DNA of 64,000 bases, from contig CM060895.1 in NCBI GenBank assembly GCA_030762935.1, positions 41,840,001 through 41,904,000 of the forward strand. Reading direction: 5' to 3'. Source of the stretch: Hymenopus coronatus. Lineage: Eukaryota > Arthropoda > Insecta > Mantodea > Hymenopodidae. The notes under the pieces are model-generated. The model was given only the letters and a program-made list of their open reading frames with translations, was not told the DNA's origin and did no database searches. Position numbers and translations under genes: made by a program. Positions 58,751 through 64,000 of this stretch are shown piece after piece (the first letter of the stretch is position 1; the number at the start of each line of letters is the position of its first letter).

Positions 58751-60497
58751 TACATCCAATATACCAAGGCAAGGGTAGTGTTGACAAACCAAACAACTAT
58801 AGAGGCATTGCAATATTATCAAATGTAGGAAAAATTTTTACTGGTATTATGGCAAGCAGGATACAAACATGGGTTGAAGAATATATCCTCTCGGAACTTC
58901 AGATGGGCTTTAGAAAAGGGAGGAGGATAGTTGATTATTTATTATAAAAACACAGGTAGATAAATACTTGAAAGACAAAAGAGGAAAGTTATATATGGCT
59001 TTTGTGGATTTTGAGAAAGCATATGATAGGATAGAGCTTCAATTGCTGTGGCATAAGTTGTTGACTAAAGGAGTGAGTAAACAAATGGTGGACACCCTTA
59101 GAGCATTATATAAGGAAAATACTTTTTGTATAAGAGTGGAGGAAGGGGTTGTAACAAGAGAAATCCAACAAGAGAAAGGCCTTAGACAGGGATGTAAGTT
59201 AAGTCCAGTCGTATTCAATTTATATATAGATGATGTATTAACAGAAATTGGGAGAAATAATAACTCGATGCCAGTAATTAACAACATTCAGATTCCAGGA
59301 TTACTGTTTGCAGATGATCTAGTTATAGGTGCAATTACAGTGAATGGCTTGAAACAATCCTTGCAAGCATTAAATAATTACTGTAAAGAGTGGAGTTTAA
59401 AAGTGAACCAGGACAAGACGCAGATTGTAGTGTTCAAAAAAGGGGGGAAATTGAGCAAGTATGAAAAATGGAAGAATGAGAATGAAAAGGAGTACAGGGT
59501 AGTGAGAGAATGTATTTATCTAGGAGTTAAAATTGATAGTGGTGGCAATTGGGAAAAACAAAAGAAATTTGCATTGGCAAAAGGAAAAGGAGCTTTATCA
59601 GCTATTAGAAAGCAAATACAAAGCACCTAATATAAATATTAGATGGTTAGAAAAAGTGTACAATATGGTGGTTGAGGCAAAAATGCTATATAGGATAGAA
59701 GTATGGGGATAAGAAGGAGGATGGGAAGTCATAGATGAGGTGCATAGGAAATTTTGCAAAGAAATACTGGGGTTATCAAATGCAACTGTTAGGCAGGTAG
59801 CACAAATAGAGCTGGGTAGAGTGGCAAGTAGGGGAAAGATTATGGAAAGGGCATTGAAATTTTGGCATAGAATATTGAAATTGGAAGAAAGGAATTTGTT
59901 AAAGCAGTGTTTAGTATATCAAGAGAAAAGTTTAAAGAACAAGGGATGGGTAGACTGTCTCAGAAATAACCTGGAAAGTAGTGGGTTAGGGGAAATGTGG
60001 AGAAGAAGAGAAAATAATGTGAATAACTTCTGGAAGTTGGCAAGGAAAAGATTTGAGGATATAGAAATACAAAAAATATTTAGTGAAATAACCGAAAAGA
60101 GATCTTTAGTTTTCTATATACCAATGAAAGTCTCATGGGGAAGGGAAAAGTACATTGATGTGACAAATAAAGAGGAGCGAGAAGGTATTGCATGGCTGAA
60201 AGCAGGAGTATGGAGATTAAAAGGTTTAAGGAAAGGTATTCCACAAAATCAATGTCCTATATGTGGCGAAATGAAGATATGAAACACATTTTATTTAAAT
60301 GTAAAGGGACTGAAATTTGGAGAAAAGAGTATATTAATAAGAAATGGTTTAAAACAGATAGAAATGTAGCAGTAGTTGAAATGTTTCAAAAAGATAGTAA
60401 AAAGATTGGACAATTCTTATGCAAAGTGAAAAATAGATGGATATGGACAGTAAATGGTGTAATAAACTAGAATTAATAAACTATTGTAAAATATGAG

Positions 60498-60535
60498 TAT
60501 GACCGGTAAAGAGCCAGGGCTGAACACCGGTCATA
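60498..60535 (+). other. LINE 3' UTR hairpin
   Basis: TATGACCGGT (60498-60507) and ACCGGTCATA (60526-60535) form a perfect 10-bp stem with an 18-base loop, 50 bases before the element's 3' end. Some LINEs recognise their RNA by a 3' stem-loop, so a similar role is possible. Confidence 0.6.
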
Positions 60536-60599
60536 TTCACCTATATAAAGCTTAGCATAAATAAATTAATAAAAAACAAAAAATTAATATGGACCAGAA

Positions 60600-60970
60600 A
60601 TCACCGAGATATCTCTAAAAGTTGTACCAAAGACAAATTGCTATGGTGGATGGTGCTTTATTGTGAATTTGTTGTCCTTTAATCAGCTACCCAGCTCTTG
60701 TTTATTTTAATAACTTCTTTTGTCTTTTTGTGGACACTTTGTTGACTGCTATATCAGCACAGCTATTTCAGCTTTCTTGTAATTAGCTGCCATCTATGTT
60801 TCCATTTTTCATCGTGAATAACTTAACATTATTTATATGCTTTATTTTTGCATTATTATGTAAATGGTTAATTCTCTTACAATGCATCAATACTTCTATG
60901 CATCTGAAGGCTATTATGTATACAACAAAAACAAAAGTGATAACCTACAGTGATATATTTTGCATAGTTA
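60600..60970. other. GCLC intron between LINE and exon
   Basis: AT-rich, no supported feature. Confidence 0.5.
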
Positions 60971-60971
60971 C

Positions 60972-61172
60972 CTCAAAGTGATCAGTATCTTGCTCATCAT
61001 CCTGGTGAACCTTTTCACTAAAAAGTGAGACAGTGTCTCGGATGAAAAGATGAGCAATATGTTGTGCTAGAAGGTGGTCAATGTCTGCTTCACGCAACTG
61101 TTTGTATATTGCTTCATCGTAGACCAGAGGAACATCATTGTATCTAGAATATTTATTTATAGATAAATACTT
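60972..61172 (-). CDS. Gclc: GCLC, first exon in window (internal exon of gene)
   Basis: A 201-nt exon (67 codons) follows CTTATTCAG and precedes GTAACT on the minus strand. It reads [20 protein letters not shown], then [20 protein letters not shown], then [20 protein letters not shown] and [22 protein letters not shown] is a hallmark of the GCL catalytic subunit, the ATP-dependent enzyme joining glutamate and cysteine. Exons encoding the preceding residues are not in the window. Neighbouring exon order and phase confirm it. Confidence 0.97.
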
Positions 61173-61174
61173 CT

Positions 61175-61935
61175 GAATAAGAGAAACATCAGTCTCATGC
61201 ATTTGTTACATAATGTGAAACATAAAGCATATGTTGAATACAATATCACAATGGCAATAATGCTAATGTCACTGTCACATTTATAAGGCCAATGCAACCT
61301 TGCACTTTTCATTGCATTTTCTAGTTCTAATAATCCAAATTTTCAGCCTTAAGGTATGTAGTATAGATGTTTTCATCAGATAACTCTTCTAGTGACTGAC
61401 ATTTATTCTGTGAGTAAACTGTAATTAACAGTTACAGCATACTAACACTTTGACTGCTGAGTTAGTGGTGCAGCCTGGAATTGATTCTCAAAAGGATTTA
61501 ACAGTTTAGATGCTATGCAGTAGCTTTGCTTTTACCTTTCAATATGTAATAATGACACAATTCATGGAATTGCTGCATATTCAAAGTTTTAAGCACACCA
61601 GTTTGAACAAAACTTGTCAAGAACTTTATGTTATTTATGTATATGACACTAATTTATAAATGTGGAACCAAGATTTAAAGCTCTCTTCCCCATCAGTAAA
61701 GCAAAAGGTTACAATAATGTGACACAGTGCCTATGGCACAAATGTAATTGAAATCTAGTTTTATTTATAGACACACCATATTGAGCGTGACACACTGCTT
61801 AATTTTACTCAGAGCTCCCTTTATCAGGCTTCAGGTTCTTTTATGTGATGTACATTTATATGACATGGAACCAACAGCGTTACTTCCCTTCCAAAGAAAG
61901 CCATGCCTAGGATTTTATACCCAAAAAAAATCTGT
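61175..61935. other. GCLC intron, nothing recognised
   Basis: AT-rich intron part with no supported feature. Confidence 0.5.
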
Positions 61936-61937
61936 TG

Positions 61938-62012
61938 TCCTCTGCCTGGTTTGAACCCGCAATCTTGGGAACCAAAGGTTAGCATATTATCCCTAGACCA
62001 TGGAGGACGACC
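61938..62012 (-). repeat. tRNA-derived SINE head (Glu-like)
   Basis: The minus strand reads TCCATGGTCTAGGGATAATATG (20+ base head; A box TGGTCTAGGGAT), then GATTGCGGGTTCAAACC (B box). The head keeps more tRNA resemblance than others here, but stem complementarity is broken and a non-tRNA tail follows. Confidence 0.55.
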
Positions 62013-62049
62013 CTATGGCCCAAGCTTTGAGAGGTCAGCACCAGGAAGT

Positions 62050-62610
62050 TGGAGAAATAAGAGATGATGATGATGATGATGATGATGATGAATGGGGCTT
62101 AAGGGCACTCAACTGCTAGGTTATCAGCGCCCTTAACATAAAACCGGGGAGTTAAAACACCTGAGCTAAAGTATGCTAAAAAGGATCTCCATCAAAAGAG
62201 CTAAAATATATATAAAATCAGTATAAACCACTAAAATCAAGATAAAATAACTGTCCAGCCCTGAATCCAGAGCTGGCGATAAAACTATGACACTAAAACT
62301 ACTAAAACAATAGGGAACATAAAACAATAGTGACTAAAAGTTTCAAGGGTAATAAATGATTTCAAAAACCTCACGTAGCACTCAAGTATCTGCACCAAAT
62401 CTATAACAGCAAAAATAAAACTAGAAACTTAAGGCGTATGTCACTTTAGATAAAAATTTAAAAACGTTCTCCACCGCTCCAGGATCATCGGCCAGGACCT
62501 CTGAAAGCCTGGCTGGCAGTCGTAGAGTGGCTCGTAGTGGTGCTAATGGAACACACTCTACAAGCACGTGCTGGACTGAAAGCGGAAATAAGAGAGGTCG
62601 GTAGCACACT
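62050..62610 (-). pseudogene. LINE 3' end relic with (GAT)n tail
   Basis: On the minus strand SVQHVLVECVPLAPLRATLR then LPARLSEVLADDPGAVENVF resembles the HxxxxC end of a Jockey/R1-type C-terminal finger and its tail. Below it comes an A/T-rich 3' UTR ending in AGCGCCCTTAA-complement and a (GAT)n run at 62063-62091 on the plus strand. It shares its 3' terminus with 44612-45235. Confidence 0.5.
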
Positions 62611-62979
62611 CACCCAGTATAAACACAGAATCTTGTTCAAGTTTCTCTTCTTCCCAGGTCTTAAAAATCTTGGAACTCTGTGAAAATTCCATTGGCTTAC
62701 AATTGAGTGTTCTTGCAAGTGAATTAGTGAGTGGTTTCTGGTGCAACCAGAAGTGCTGTTCTCTGAGTGAGTTTGAGAGAACTGTTATAACATTCATTGA
62801 GTGCTGCTAAGTAAGAGATTAGGGAGATCTTGCATTCCACTCCCCAGCAAATGAAATGTCCAAAAGAAGGGACTAAGTTGTGCATATTTTGTTACACTGC
62901 TATGTTGCAAAGAAAAAGAAGTAATGAGAACTTCTATGTTTTTATTAACCATAATAATACTACTCTTACAGTTTTCTTA

Positions 62980-64000
62980 TACCTTACTTAGACTTGCAAT
63001 TTTTTATTTTTCTCTTACTCCACAATACACCTTACCACCATAGTTATATATGTGTAGTGAACCTTGCCCTGCATCTTACTACTATTCTTTCCTCCTTTTT
63101 CTTATTTTCTTATCCTTCCTCTTCCATTTTCTTGTGGCTGATTCATACTCATTTCTCTCTGATCTTACCCAAGAAGATATCTATACTTTTTATATTACTC
63201 TCTCCTTTTACAGACCTCCTAATTACTATTTCCAATTTATCCCATTTTCGTTGCCAAATTTTGATTTCTCAACATCTTTGTTTGGTTACATTATAGTATA
63301 CAAGAAATCTGTGTCAATTTCTCTGCACAATGGATGTTTTCTTACATCTTAAATCTTCATCATATCTTATACATTTCAGTTTTTAACCCCAGTTCTTTGT
63401 CATGCAAATCCTTTTACCCCTAGTTTATTGCATAGCTCTCTGTTACCTCTCCCAGGCTTTTTATTTCTCTATATATCCTTAAGGATATTTTCTCTCTTAT
63501 ACTGCTAAAAATATCTTGTTTATCAATATCCTCTAGCCTTCGTTCTATTACTCTCCAAAAGCCTTATTTGTTATTATTCTGCATTTAACCAAGAACTTCC
63601 CATATCTATTTTCTCCATAATATCCTGCATTTTTACTGACCATGACCCTTCCCATTTACTTTTTCCTGAATGCTAAAGCATTCTTTCATAATATCCCTAG
63701 CCTCAAGATTGGAAATTCTGTACAAATATTTCACAGCTCTTGTGATAATTTTGACTTTGGTGGAATGCCTCCCCAGTTCTAACTGAGCTGCCCCATTTGG
63801 TAATGCTATTGGTAAATCTAATACATATTTACATGAAGATCTATTAATTTTATCAACCTCTCTCCAAGCATTAACTAGTCCCCATATAGCATTTTGTTTT
63901 CCTTTACTTCCCTAAAAATTCTTTCAGGCCATTTAACATACATGTCTGACAGTATTCTCATACATGACCTTATAATACCCATGGCCATTGTTCCTTTTGC
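62980..64000 (-). pseudogene. LINE ORF2 C-terminal relic (runs off window)
   Basis: Minus-strand frames give WREVDKINRSSCKYVLDLPI, ALPNGAAQLELGRHSTKVKI, ITRAVKYLYRISNLEARDIM and KECFSIQEKV. This parallels the 59740-60282 region of the large LINE (EVHRKFCKEILGLSNATVRQ, VAQIELGRVASRGKIMERAL, KFWHRILKLEERNLLKQCL). So a second, older member of that LINE group lies here on the opposite strand. Stops and frame changes are common. The 5' side is beyond 64000. Confidence 0.6.

Larger units (their letters stand above)
55836..60467 (+). pseudogene. LINE ORF2: endonuclease-reverse transcriptase (interrupted)
   Basis: Right after the ORF1 stop and in the same frame, an endonuclease starts IRRLGFWNCEGVKNK, then VAETWLKEDQ, GDFNIRIGKN, SVIDYVLW and SNSGHFPLIVD. 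The reverse transcriptase follows after a frame change near 57130: MKRNKATGIDGIPTEFLKEW, (mariner), HPIYQGKGSVDKPNNYRGIA, MGFRKGRRIVDYL, FVDFEKAYDRI, GLRQGCKLSPVVFNLYIDDV and LLFADDLVIG. The C-terminus has a QCPICGEMK...HILFKC finger. Further frame changes occur near 58940, 59630 and 60275, plus a TAA near 59710, so it is inactive. Confidence 0.8.
54486..60583 (+). mobile_element. Near-full-length LINE, split by a mariner
   Basis: The nine bases TTAATATGG occur at 54477-54485 and again at 60584-60592, a plausible target-site duplication. The body runs from GGGGAGTGCTAAGCC to an A-rich 3' end. It carries ORF1 (54568-55835), ORF2 with endonuclease and reverse transcriptase (55836-60467, interrupted by mariner) and a 3' UTR with a hairpin. 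Without the mariner it is about 4.8 kb. It lies antisense in the 6.9-kb GCLC intron. Clade not resolved; the C-terminal CxxC...HxxxxC finger fits the Jockey/R1/I group or a relative. Confidence 0.8.

Noticed and set aside
62994..63352. Two overlapping plus-strand frames rich in Phe, Leu and Ser
   Set aside because: They are the complement of an A/G-rich LINE relic on the minus strand.
1..64000. CRISPR arrays, operons or bacterial genes
   Set aside because: No regularly spaced identical repeats with unique spacers; spliced metazoan genes show that this is a eukaryotic chromosome.

Overview
This window is AT-rich animal DNA, almost certainly from an arthropod and probably an insect. It has GT-AG introns of 0.2 to 8.5 kb, two conserved metazoan genes seen only in part, and a dense, layered set of transposable-element relics (tRNA-derived SINEs, Penelope-like elements, mariner, hAT, several LINE types, Ty3/gypsy). 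A polyneopteran-type insect is a guess from repeat content, not a proven assignment. No prokaryotic, organellar or exogenous viral features were seen.

Host genes. On the + strand, six exons (209-20169) encode the C-terminal part of a serine incorporator (SERINC/TMS1 family) multipass membrane protein. The 5' part lies left of the window. On the - strand, five exons (61172 down to 43193) encode the C-terminal part of the catalytic subunit of glutamate-cysteine ligase (GCLC), the first enzyme of glutathione synthesis. Its 5' exons lie right of the window. The genes are tail to tail, about 23 kb apart. All eleven exons keep their frames and splice phases, so both genes look functional.

Region by region. 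1-20 kb: SERINC introns with SINE relics, three or four Penelope-like fragments (GIY-YIG endonuclease pieces) and a fold-back MITE. 20-43 kb: intergenic, with an unclassified 2.6-kb DNA transposon bearing repeated subterminal motifs (23.6-26.2 kb), a 144-bp tandem duplication, a gypsy LTR with a tRNA-Leu-like primer site, a mariner-like relic, a hAT relic, an RTE-like LINE between inverted arms (33.2-36.3 kb), a mariner end-derived fold-back (37.3-38.0 kb) and a perfect 212-bp palindrome (42.6 kb). 43-61 kb: GCLC exons separated by repeat-filled introns. The largest intron holds a nearly full-length LINE (54.5-60.6 kb) that is itself split by a mariner (57454-58750). 61-64 kb: two more LINE 3' relics on the - strand.

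Most mobile-element reading frames are broken and are best read as fossils. Structurally the most unusual items are the perfect palindrome beside the GCLC 3' end, the motif-bearing transposon, the LINE with a degenerate 2A-like motif and an in-frame UAG between ORF1 and ORF2, and the inverted-duplicated mariner.
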